From assembly GCA_037389465.1 (NCBI GenBank), contig JAZARR010000193.1, forward strand, positions 62,001 through 126,000: DNA of 64,000 bases, in the 5' to 3' direction. This DNA comes from Baylisascaris procyonis. Its lineage: Eukaryota; Nematoda; Chromadorea; Rhabditida; Ascarididae. The notes under the pieces are model-generated. The model made no database searches. It was not told the DNA's origin and worked only from the letters and a program-made list of their open reading frames with translations. Every line of letters begins with the position of its first letter. Positions within the stretch are counted from its first letter, which is position 1. The position numbers and the translations under genes were made by a program. Shown here one piece after another: positions 1 through 11,384 of this stretch.

Positions 1-2000
1 TCAACTTAAGCCTAAGTGTAAGCCTAAGCCTAAGCCTAAGCCTAAGCCTAAGCCTAAGCTTAAGCCTAAACCTAAGCCCTAAGCCTAAGCCTAAGCCTAA
101 GCCTAAGCCTAAGCCTAAGCCTAAGCCTAAGCCTAAGCCTAAGCCTAAGCCTAAGCCTAAGCCTAAACCCTTTAGCCTAAGCCTAAGCCTAAGCCTAAGT
201 GTAAGCCTAAGCCTAAGCCTAAGGCGAACCATAAGCCCAAGCCTTAACCCAATAATGAGCCTAATCCTAAGCTCCTGATCCTAAGCCTAAGCCTAAGCCT
301 GAGCCTAAGCCCAACCCCAAGCCTAAGGCTAAGCGTAAGCCTAAGCCTAACCTAAGTGTAAGCGTAAGCGTAACCCTAAGCCTAAGGCTAAGCCTAAGCC
401 TCAGCCTAAGCCTAAGCTTAAGCCTAAGCCTAAGCCTAAGCCTAAGCCTAAGCCTAAGCCTAAGCCTAAGCCTAAGCCTAAGCCTAAGCCTAAGCCCTAA
501 GCCTAAGCCTAAGCCTGAGGCTGACCCTTAGCCTAAGCCTAAGCCTAAGGCTAACCCTAAGCCTAAGCCCTAAGCCTAAGCCTAAGCCTAAGCCTAAGCC
601 TAACCCTTAGCCTAAGCCTAAGCCTAAGCCCAATCCTAAGCCTAAGCCTAAGCCTAAACCCCTAAGCGTAGGCCTAAGCCTAAGCCTCAACTTAAGCCTA
701 AGTGTAAGCCTAAGCCTAAGCCTAAGCCTAACCTAAGTGTAAGCGTAAGCGTAAGCCTAAGCCTAAGGCTAAGCCTAAGCCTCAGCCTAAGCCTAAGCCT
801 AAGCCTAAACCTAAGCCCTAAGCCTAAGCCTAATCCTAAGCTTAAGCCTAAGCCTAAGCCCAATCCTAAGCCTAAGCCTAAGCCCAAACCCCTAAGCGTA
901 GGCCTAAGCCTAAGCCTCAACTTAAGCCTAAGTGTAAGCCTAAGCCTAAGCCTAAGCCTAAGCCTAAGCCTAAGCTTAAGCCTAAGCCTAAGCCTAAGCC
1001 TAAGCCTAAGCCTGGGCCTAAGCCTAAGCCTAAGCCTAAGCCTAAGCCCAAGCCTAGGCCTAAGCCTAAGCCTAAGCCTAAGCCTAAGCCTAAGCCTAAG
1101 CCTAAGCCTAAGCCTAAGCCTAAGCCTAAGCCTAAGCCTAAGCCTAAGCCTAAGCCTAAGCCTAAGCCTAAGCCTAAACCCTTTAGCCTAAGCCTAAGCC
1201 TAAGCCTAAGTGTAAGCCTAAGCCTAAGCCTAAGGCGAACCATAAGCCCAAGCCTTAACCCAATAATGAGCCTAATCCTAAGCTCCTGATCCTAAGCCTA
1301 AGCCTAAGCCTGAGGCTAAGCCCAAGCCCAAGCCTAAGGCTAAGCCTAAGCCTAAGCCTAACCTAAGTTAAGCGTAAGCGTAAGCCTAAGCCTAAGGCTG
1401 AGCCTAAGCCTCAGCCTAAGCCTAAGCCTAAGCTTAAGCCTAAGCCTAAGCCTAGGCCTAAGGCTAAGCCTAAGCCTAAACCTAAGCCCTAAGCCTAAGC
1501 CTAAGCCTAATCCTAAGCCTAAGCCTAAGCCTAAGCCCAAGCCTAAGCCTAAGCCTAAGCCTAAACCCCTAAGCGTAGGCCTGAGACTAAGCCTAAACTT
1601 AAGGCTAAGTGTAAGCCTAAGCCTAAGCCTAAGCCTAAGCCTAAGCCTAAGCTTAAGCCTAAGCCTAAGCCTGGGCCTAAGCCTACGCCTAAGCTTAAGC
1701 CTAAGCCTAAGCCTAGGCCTAAGCCTAAGCCTAAGCCTAAGCCTAAGCCTAAGCCTAAACCTAAGCCTAAGCCTAAGCCTAAGCCTAAGCCTAAGCCTAA
1801 GCCTAAGCCTAAGCCTAAGCCTAAGCCTACTCTGAAGCCCCTAAGCCTAAGCCTAAGCGTAAGCTTAAGCCTAAGCCTAAGCCTAAGCTTAAGCCTAAGC
1901 CTAAGCCTAACCCTAAGCCTAAGCCTAAGCCTAAGCCTAACCCCAAGCCTAGGCCTATGCCTAAGCCTAAGCCTAAGCCTAAGCCTAACCTAAGCGTAAG
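1..2000. repeat. Array block duplicated at about 9,890-11,890
   Basis: The order of variant units in the first about 2 kb is reproduced about 9.89 kb downstream. The island at 223 recurs at 10,105 and that at 1,234 at 11,124. The 77-codon Leu-Gly/Arg-Leu frame at 687-920 is identical to that at 10,575-10,808. The ACCCCTAAGCGTAGGCCTGAG landmark region near 1,563 recurs near 11,455, and a frame starting at 1,957 matches one starting at 11,851. The offset drifts by a few bases (9,882-9,894), as expected from small unit gains and losses. The copies diverge after about 2,020, where the first carries a longer pure run. Confidence 0.85.
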
Positions 2001-5000
2001 CCTAAGCCTAAGCCTAAGCCTAAGCCTAAGCCTAAGCCTAAGCCTAAGCCTAAGCCTAAGCCTAAGCCTAAGCCTAAGCCTAAGCCTAAGCCTAAGCCTA
2101 AGCCTAAGCCTAAGCCTAAGCCTAAGCCTAGGCCTAAGCCTAACCCTTAGCCTAAGCCTAAGCCTAAGCCCTAAACCTAAGCCTAAGCCTAAGGCTAACC
2201 CTAAGCCTAAGCCTAAGCCTAAGCCTAAGCCTAAGCCTAAGCCTAAGCCTAAGCCTAAGCCTAAGCCTAAGCCTAAGCCTAAGCCTAAGCCTAAGCTTAA
2301 GCCTAAGCCTAAGCCTAAGCCTAAGCCTAAGCCTAAGCCTAAGCCTAAGCCTAAGCCTAAGCCTAATCCTAAGCCTAAGCCTAAGCCTAAGCCTAAGCCT
2401 AAGCCTAAGCCTAAGCCTAAGCCTAAGCCTAAGCCTAAGCCTAAGCCCTAAGCCTAAGCCTAAGCCTAAGCCTAAGCCTAAGCCTAACCCTAAGCCTAAG
2501 CCCCTCAGCCTAAACCCCTAAGCCTAAGCCTAAGCGTAAGCCTAAGCCTAAGTGTAAGCCTAAGCCTAAGCCTAAGGCGAACCATAAGCCTAAGCCTTAA
2601 CCCAATAATAAGCCTAATCCTAAGCTCCTGATCCTAAGCCTAAGCCTAAGCCTAAGCCCAAGCCCAAGCCTAAGGCTAAGCCCAAGCCTAAGCCTAAGCC
2701 TAAGGCTAATACCAAGCCTAAGCCTAAGCCTAAGCCTAAGCCTAAGGCTAACTCTAAGCCTAAGCCTAAGCCTAAGCCTAAGCCTAAGCCTAAGCCTAAG
2801 CCAAAGCCTAAGCCTAAGCCTAAGCGTAAGCCTAAGCCTAAGCCCTAAGCCTAAGCCTAAGCCTAAGCCTAAGCCTAAGCCTAACCCTAAGCCTAAGCCT
2901 AAGCCTAAACCTAAGCCTAAGCCTAAGCCTAAGCCCTAAGCCTAAGCCTAAGCCTAAGCCTAACCCTAAGCCTAAGCCTAAGCCTTAGCCTAAGCCTAAG
3001 CTTAAGCCTAAGCCTAAGCCTAAGCCCTAAGCCTAAGCCTAAGCCTAAGCCTGACCCTAAGCCTAAGCCTAAGCCTAACCCTAAGCCTAAGCCTAAGCCT
3101 AAGCCTAAGCCTAAGCCTAAGCTTAAGCCTAAGCTTAAGCCTAAGCCTAAGCTTAAGACTAAGCCTAAGCCTAAGCCTAAGCCTAAGCCTAAGCCCAAGC
3201 CTAAGCCTAAGCCTAAACCTAAACCCCTAAGCGTAGGCCTAAGCCTAAGCCTAAACTTAAGCCTAAGTGTAAGCCTAAGCCTAAGCCCAAGGCGAACCAT
3301 AAGCCTAAGCCTTAACCCAATAATAAGCCTAATCCTAAGCTCCTGATCCTAAGGCTAAGCCCAAGCCTGAGCCTAAGCCCAAGCCCAAGCCTAAGGCTAA
3401 GCGTAAGCCTAAGCCTAACCTAAGTGTAAGCGTAAGCGTAACCCTAAGCCTAAGGCTAAGCCTAAGCCTCAGCCTAAGCCTAAGCTTAAGCCTAAGCCTA
3501 AGCCTAAGCCTAAGCCTAAGCCTAAGCCTAATCCTAAGCCTAAGCCTAAGCCTAAGCCTAATCCTAAGCCTAAGCCTAAGCCTAAGCCTAAGGCTGACCC
3601 TTAGCCTAAGCCTAAGCCTAAGGCTAACCCTAAGCCTAAGCCCTAAGCCTAAGCCTAAGCCTAAGCCTAAGCCTAACCCTTAGCCTAAGCCTAAGCCTAA
3701 GCCCAATCCTAAGCCTAAGCCTAAGCCTAAACCCCTAAGCGTAGGCCTAAGCCTAAGCCTCAACTTAAGCCTAAGTGTAAGCCTAAGCCTAAGCGTAAGC
3801 CTAACCTAAGTGTAAGCGTAAGCGTAAGCCTAAGCCTAAGGCTAAGCCTAAGCCTAAGGCTAACCCTAAGCCTAAGCCTAAGCCTAAGCCTAAGCCTAAG
3901 CCTAAGCCTAAGCCTAAGCCTAAGCCTAAGCCTAAGCCTAAGCCTAAGCCTAAGCCCTAAGCTTAAGCCTAAGCCTAAGCCTAAGCCTAAGCCTAAGCCT
4001 AAGCCTAAGCCTAAGCCTAAGCCCAAGCCTAATCCTAAGCCTAAGCCTAAGCCTAAGCCCTAAGCCTAAGCCTAAGCCTAAGCCTAAGCCTAAGCCTAAG
4101 CCTAAGCCTAAGCCCTAAGCCTAAGCCTAAGCCTAAGCCTAAGCCTAAGCCTAACCCTAAGCCTAAGCCCCTCAGCCTAAACCCCTAAGCCTAAGCCTAA
4201 GCGTAAGCCTAAGCCTAAGTGTAAGCCTAAGCCTAAGCCTAAGGCGAACCATAAGCCTAAGCCTTAACCCAATAATAAGCCTAATCCTAAGCTCCTGATC
4301 CTAAGCGTAAGCCTAAGCCTAAGCCCAAGCCCAAGCCTAAGGCTAAGCCCAAGCCTAAGCCTAAGCCTAAGGCTAATACCAAGCCTAAGCCTAAGCCTAA
4401 GCCTAAGCCTAAGGCTAACTCTAAGCCTAAGCCTAAGCCTAAGCCTAAGCCTAAGCCTAAGCCTAAGCCAAAGCCTAAGCCTAAGCCTAAGCGTAAGCCT
4501 AAGCCTAAGCCTAAGCCTAAGCCTAAGCCTAAGCCTAAGCCTAAGCCTAACCCTAAGCCTAAGCCTAAGCCTAAACCTAAGCCTAAGCCTAAGCCTAAGC
4601 CCTAAGCCTAAGCCTAAGCCTAAGCCTAACCCTAAGCCCAAGCCTAAGCCTTAGCCTAAGCCTAAGCTTAAGCCTAAGCCTAAGCCTAAGCCCTAAGCCT
4701 AAGCCTAAGCCTAAGCCTGACCCTAAGCCTAAGCCTAAGCCTAACCCTAAGCCTAAGCCTAAGCCTAAGCCTAAGCCTAAGCCTAAGCTTAAGCCTAAGC
4801 TTAAGCCTAAGCCTAAGCTTAAGACTAAGCCTAAGCCTAAGCCTAAGCCTAAGCCTAAGCCCAAGCCTAAGCCTAAGCCTAAACCTAAACCCCTAAGCGT
4901 AGGCCTAAGCCTAAGCCTAAACTTAAGCCTAAGTGTAAGCCTAAGCCTAAGCCCAAGGCGAACCATAAGCCTAAGCCTTAACCCAATAATAAGCCTAATC

Positions 5001-5939
5001 CTAAGCTCCTGATCCTAAGGCTAAGCCCAAGCCTGAGCCTAAGCCCAAGCCCAAGCCTAAGCCTAAGCCTAAGCCTAAGCCTAACCTAAGTGTAAGCGTA
5101 AGCCTAAGCCCTAAGCCTAAGCCTAAGCCTAAGCCTAAGCCTAAGCCTAACCCTAAGCCTAAGCCCCTCAGCCTAAACCCCTAAGCCTAAGCCTAAGCGT
5201 AAGCCTAAGCCTAAGTGTAAGCCTAAGCCTAAGCCTAAGGCGAACCATAAGCCTAAGCCTTAACCCAATAATAAGCCTAATCCTAAGCTCCTGATCCTAA
5301 GCGTAAGCCTAAGCCTAAGCCCAAGCCCAAGCCTAAGGCTAAGCCCAAGCCTAAGCCTAAGCCTAAGGCTAATCCCAAGCCTAAGCCTAAGCCTAAGCCT
5401 AAGCCTAAGGCTAACTCTAAGCCTAAGCCTAAGCCTAAGCCTAAGCCTAAGCCTAAGCCTAAGCCAAAGCCTAAGCCTAAGCCTAAGCGTAAGCCTAAGC
5501 CTAAGCCCTAAGCCTAAGCCTAAGCCTAAGCCTAAGCCTAAGCCTAACCCTAAGCCTAAGCCTAAGCCTAAACCTAAGCCTAAGCCTAAGCCTAAGCCCT
5601 AAGCCTAAGCCTAAGCGTAAGCCTAACCTAAGTGTAAGCGTAAGCGTAAGCCTAAGCCTAAGGCTAAGCCTAAGCCTCAGCCTAAGCCTAAGCCTAAGCC
5701 TAAGCCTAAGCCTAAACCTAAGCCCTAACCCTAAGCCCAAGCCTAAGCCTTAGCCTAAGCCTAAGCTTAAGCCTAAGCCTAAGCCTAAGCCCTAAGCCTA
5801 AGCCTAAGCCTAAGCCTGACCCTAAGCCTAAGCCTAAGCCTAACCCTAAGCCTAAGCCTAAGCCTAAGCCTAAGCCTAAGCCTAAGCTTAAGCCTAAGCT
5901 TAAGCCTAAGCCTAAGCTTAAGACTAAGCCTAAGCCTAA

Positions 5940-8900
5940 GCCCTAAGCCTAAGCCTAATCCTAAGCCTAAGCCTAAGCCTAAGCCCAAGCCTAAGCCTAA
6001 GCCTAAGCCTAAACCCCTAAGCGTAGGCCTGAGACTAAGCCTAAACTTAAGGCTAAGTGTAAGCCTAAGCCTAAGCCTAAGCCTAAGCCTAAGCCTAAGC
6101 TTAAGCCTAAGCCTAAGCCTGGGCCTAAGCCTACGCCTAAGCTTAAGCCTAAGCCTAAGCCTAGGCCTAAGCCTAAGCCTAAGCCTAAGCCTAAGCCCTA
6201 AGCCTAAACCTAAGCCCTAAGCCTAAGCCTAAGCCTAAGCCTAAGCCTAAGCCTAAGCCTAAGCCCTAAGCCTAAGCCTACTCTGAAGCCCCTAAGCCTA
6301 AGCCTAAGCGTAAGCTTAAGCCTAAGCCTAAGCCTAAGCTTAAGCCTAAGCCTAAGCCTAACCCTAAGCCTAAGCCTAAGCCTAAGCCTAACCCCAAGCC
6401 TAGGCCTATGCCTAAGCCTAAGCCTAAGCCTAAGCCTAACCTAAGCGTAAGCCTAAGCCTAAGCCTAAGCCTAAGCCTAAGGCTAGGCCTAAGCCTAAGC
6501 CTCAGCCTAAGCCTAAGCCCAAGCTTAAGCCTAAGCCTAAGCCTAAGCCTAAGCCTAAGCCTAAGCCCTATGCCTAAGCCTAAGCCTAAGGCTAACTCTA
6601 AGCCTAAGCCTAAGCCTAAGCCTAATCCTAAGCCGAAGCCTAAGCCTAAGCCTAAGCCTAAGCCTAAGCCTAAGCCTAAGCCTAAGCCCTAAGCCTAAGC
6701 TCAAGCCTAAGCCTAAGCCTAAGCCTAATCCTAAGCCTAAGCCTAAGCCTAAGGCTAACTCTAAGACTAAGCCTAAGCCTAAGCCAAAGCCTAAGCCTAA
6801 GCCCTAAGCCTAACCCTAAGCCTAAGCCTCAAACAAAGCCTGAGCTGAAGCCCCCAAGCCTAAGCCTAAGCTTAAGCCTAAGCCCCTAAGCCTAAGCCTA
6901 AGCCTAAGCCTAAGCCTAAGGCTAAGCCTAAGCCTAAGCCTAAGCTTAAGCCTAAGCCTAAGCCTAAGCCTAAGCCTAAGCCTAACCTAAGCTTAAGCCT
7001 AAGCTGAAGCCCCTAAGCCTAAGCCTAAGCCTAATCCTAAGCCTAAGCCTAAGCCTAACCTAAGTGTAAGCGTGAGCGTAAGCCTAAGCGTAAGGCTAAG
7101 CCTAAGCCTCAGCCTAAGCCTAAGCTTAAGCCTAAGCCTTAGCCTAAGCCTAAGCCTAAGGCTGACTCTAAGCCTAGGCCTAAGCCTAAGCCTAAGCCTA
7201 ATCCTAAGCCTAAGCCTAAGCCCTATGCCTAAGCCTAAGCGTAAGGCTAACTCTAAGCCTAATCCTAAGCCTAAGCCTAAGCCTAAGCCTGGGCCTAAGC
7301 CTAAGCCTAAGCTTAAGCCTAAGCCTAAGCCTAAGCCTAAGCCTAAGCCTAAGCCCTAAGCCTAAACCTAAGCCCTAAGCCTAAGCCTAAGCCTAAGCCT
7401 AAGCCTAAGCCTAAGCCTAAGCCTAAGCCCTAAGCCTAAGCCTACTCTGAAGCCCCTAAGCCTAAGCCTAAGCCTAAGCCCTAAGCCTAAGCTCAAGCCT
7501 AAGCCTAAGCCTAAGCTTAAGCCTAAGCCTAAGCCTAAGCCAAAGCCTAAGCCTAAGCCTAAGCCTAATCCTAAGCCTAAGCCTAAGCCTAAGGCTAACT
7601 CTAAGACTAAGCCTAAGCCTAAGCCAAAGCCTAAGCCTAAGCCCTAAGCCTAACCCTAAGCCTAAGCCTCAAACAAAGCCTGAGCTGAAGCCCCCAAGCC
7701 TAAGCCTAAGCTTAAGCCTAAGCTTAAGCCTAAGCCTAAGCCTAAGCCTAAGCCTAAGCCTAAGCCTAAGCCTAAGCCTAAGCCTAACCCTAAGCCTAAG
7801 CCTAAGCCTAAGCCTAAGCCTAAGCCTAAGCCTAAGCCTAAGCCTAAGCCTAAGCCTAAGCCTAAGCCTAAGCCTAAGCCTAAGCCTAAGCCTAAGCCTA
7901 AGCCTAAGCCTAAGCCTAAGCCTAAGCCTAAGCCTAAGCCTAAGCCTAAGCCTAAGCCTAAGCCTAAGCCTAAGCCTAAGCCTAAGCCTAAGCCTAAGCC
8001 TAAGCCTAAGCCTAAGCCTAGGCCTAGGCCTAGCCTAAGCCTAAGCCTAAGCCCTAAACCTAAGCCTAAGCCTAAGGCTAACCCTAAGCCTAAGCCTAAG
8101 CCTAAGCCTAAGCCTAAGCCTAAGCCTAAGCCTAAGCCTAAGCCTAAGCCTAAGCCTAAGCCTAAGCCTAAGCCCTAAGCTTAAGCCTAAGCCTAAGCCT
8201 AAGCCTAAGCCTAAGCCTAAGCCTAAGCCTAAGCCTAAGCCCAAGCCTAATCCTAAGCCTAAGCCTAAGCCTAAGCCCTAAGCCTAAGCCTAAGCCTAAG
8301 CCTAAGCCTAAGCCTAAGCCTAAGCCCTAAGCCTAAGCCTAAGCCTAAGCCTAAGCCTAAGCCTAACCCTAAGCCTAAGCCCCTCAGCCTAAACCCCTAA
8401 GCCTAAGCCTAAGCGTAAGCCTAAGCCTAAGTGTAAGCCTAAGCCTAAGCCTAAGGCGAACCATAAGCCTAAGCCTTAACCCAATAATAAGCCTAATCCT
8501 AAGCTCCTGATCCTAAGCGTAAGCCTAAGCCTAAGCCCAAGCCCAAGCCTAAGGCTAAGCCCAAGCCTAAGCCTAAGCCTAAGGCTAATACCAAGCCTAA
8601 GCCTAAGCCTAAGCCTAAGCCTAAGGCTAACTCTAAGCCTAAGCCTAAGCCTAAGCCTAAGCCTAAGCCTAAGCCTAAGCCAAAGCCTAAGCCTAAGCCT
8701 AAGCGTAAGCCTAAGCCTAAGCCCTAAGCCTAAGCCTAAGCCTAAGCCTAAGCCTAAGCCTAACCCTAAGCCTAAGCCTAAGCCTAAACCTAAGCCTAAG
8801 CCTAAGCCTAAGCCCTAAGCCTAAGCCTAAGCCTAAGCCTAACCCTAAGCCCAAGCCTAAGCCTTAGCCTAAGCCTAAGCTTAAGCCTAAGCCTAAGCCT

Positions 8901-10020
8901 AAGCCCTAAGCCTAAGCCTAAGCCTAAGCCTGACCCTAAGCCTAAGCCTAAGCCTAACCCTAAGCCTAAGCCTAAGCCTAAGCCTAAGCCTAAGCCTAAG
9001 CTTAAGCCTAAGCTTAAGCCTAAGCCTAAGCTTAAGACTAAGCCTAAGCCTAAGCCTAAGCCTAAGCCTAAGCCCAAGCCTAAGCCTAAGCCTAAACCTA
9101 AACCCCTAAGCGTAGGCCTAAGCCTAAGCCTAAACTTAAGCCTAAGTGTAAGCCTAAGCCTAAGCCCAAGGCGAACCATAAGCCTAAGCCTTAACCCAAT
9201 AATAAGCCTAATCCTAAGCTCCTGATCCTAAGGCTAAGCCCAAGCCTGAGCCTAAGCCCAAGCCCAAGCCTAAGGCTAAGCGTAAGCCTAAGCCTAACCT
9301 AAGTGTAAGCGTAAGCGTAACCCTAAGCCTAAGGCTAAGCCTAAGCCTCAGCCTAAGCCTAAGCTTAAGCCTAAGCCTAAGCCTAAGCCTAAGCCTAAGC
9401 CTAAGCCTAATCCTAAGCCTAAGCCTAAGCCTAAGCCTAATCCTAAGCCTAAGCCTAAGCCCTAAGCCTAAGGCTGACCCTTAGCCTAAGCCTAAGCCTA
9501 AGGCTAACCCTAAGCCTAAGCCCTAAGCCTAAGCCTAAGCCTAAGCCTAAGCCTAACCCTTAGCCTAAGCCTAAGCCTAAGCCCAATCCTAAGCCTAAGC
9601 CTAAGCCTAAACCCCTAAGCGTAGGCCTAAGCCTAAGCCTCAACTTAAGCCTAAGTGTAAGCCTAAGCCTAAGCGTAAGCCTAACCTAAGTGTAAGCGTA
9701 AGCGTAAGCCTAAGCCTAAGGCTAAGCCTAAGCCTCAGCCTAAGCCTAAGCCTAAGCCTAAGCCTAAGCCTAAACCTAAGCCCTAAGCCTAAGCCTAATC
9801 CTAAGCTTAAGCCTAAGCCTAAGCCCAATCCTAAGCCTAAGCCTAAGCCTAAACCCCTAAGCGTAGGCCTAAGCCTAAGCCTCAACTTAAGCCTAAGTGT
9901 AAGCCTAAGCCTAAGCCTAAGCCTAAGCCTAAGCCTAAGCTTAAGCCTAAACCTAAGCCCTAAGCCTAAGCCTAAGCCTAAGCCTAAGCCTAAGCCTAAG
10001 CCTAAGCCCTAAGCCTAAGC
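5940..10020. repeat. About 4.1-kb higher-order array block, copy 1 of the 5.44-kb-offset pair
   Basis: Variant order here is repeated at about 11,385-15,465 with an offset of 5,443-5,445 bp. Matching landmarks are 6,408/11,851, 7,072/12,515, 8,047/13,486, 8,808/14,253 and 9,640/15,085. The dipeptide frames starting at the 6,408, 7,072, 8,047, 8,808 and 9,640 landmarks are residue-for-residue identical to their partners, so the copies are very similar at base level. The block contains two islands of the 21-copy family (8,455 and 9,170) and two of the 8-copy family (6,828 and 7,668). Left and right limits were judged by eye where the variant order stops matching. Confidence 0.88.
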
Positions 10021-11384
10021 CTAAGCCTAAGCCTAAGCCTAAGCCTAAACCCTTTAGCCTAAGCCTAAGCCTAAGCCTAAGTGTAAGCCTAAGCCTAAGC
10101 CTAAGGCGAACCATAAGCCCAAGCCTTAACCCAATAATGAGCCTAATCCTAAGCTCCTGATCCTAAGCCTAAGCCTAAGCCTGAGCCTAAGCCCAACCCC
10201 AAGCCTAAGGCTAAGCGTAAGCCTAAGCCTAACCTAAGTGTAAGCGTAAGCGTAACCCTAAGCCTAAGGCTAAGCCTAAGCCTCAGCCTAAGCCTAAGCT
10301 TAAGCCTAAGCCTAAGCCTAAGCCTAAGCCTAGGCCTAAGCCTAAGCCTAAGCCTAAGCCTAATCCTAAGCCTAAGCCTAAGCCCTAAGCCTAAGCCTAA
10401 GCCTGAGGCTGACCCTTAGCCTAAGCCTAAGCCTAAGGCTAACCCTAAGCCTAAGCCCTAAGCCTAAGCCTAAGCCTAAGCCTAAGCCTAACCCTTAGCC
10501 TAAGCCTAAGCCTAAGCCCAATCCTAAGCCTAAGCCTAAGCCTAAACCCCTAAGCGTAGGCCTAAGCCTAAGCCTCAACTTAAGCCTAAGTGTAAGCCTA
10601 AGCCTAAGCCTAAGCCTAACCTAAGTGTAAGCGTAAGCGTAAGCCTAAGCCTAAGGCTAAGCCTAAGCCTCAGCCTAAGCCTAAGCCTAAGCCTAAACCT
10701 AAGCCCTAAGCCTAAGCCTAATCCTAAGCTTAAGCCTAAGCCTAAGCCCAATCCTAAGCCTAAGCCTAAGCCCAAACCCCTAAGCGTAGGCCTAAGCCTA
10801 AGCCTCAACTTAAGCCTAAGTGTAAGCCTAAGCCTAAGCCTAAGCCTAAGCCTAAGCCTAAGCTTAAGCCTAAGCCTAAGCCTAAGCCTAAGCCTAAGCC
10901 TGGGCCTAAGCCTAAGCCTAAGCCTAAGCCTAAGCCCAAGCCTAGGCCTAAGCCTAAGCCTAAACCTAAGCCCTAAGCCTAAGCCTAAGCCTAAGCCTAA
11001 GCCTAAGCCTAAGCCCTAAGCCTAAGCCTAAGCCTAAGCCTAAGCCTAAGCCTAAGCCTAAGCCTAAACCCTTTAGCCTAAGCCTAAGCCTAAGCCTAAG
11101 TGTAAGCCTAAGCCTAAGCCTAAGGCGAACCATAAGCCCAAGCCTTAACCCAATAATGAGCCTAATCCTAAGCTCCTGATCCTAAGCCTAAGCCTAAGCC
11201 TGAGGCTAAGCCCAAGCCCAAGCCTAAGGCTAAGCCTAAGCCTAAGCCTAACCTAAGTTAAGCGTAAGCGTATGCCTAAGACTAAGGCTGAGCCTAAGCC
11301 TCAGCCTAAGCCTAAGCCTAAGCTTAAGCCTAAGCCTAAGCCTAGGCCTAAGGCTAAGCCTAAGCCTAAACCTAAGCCCTAAGC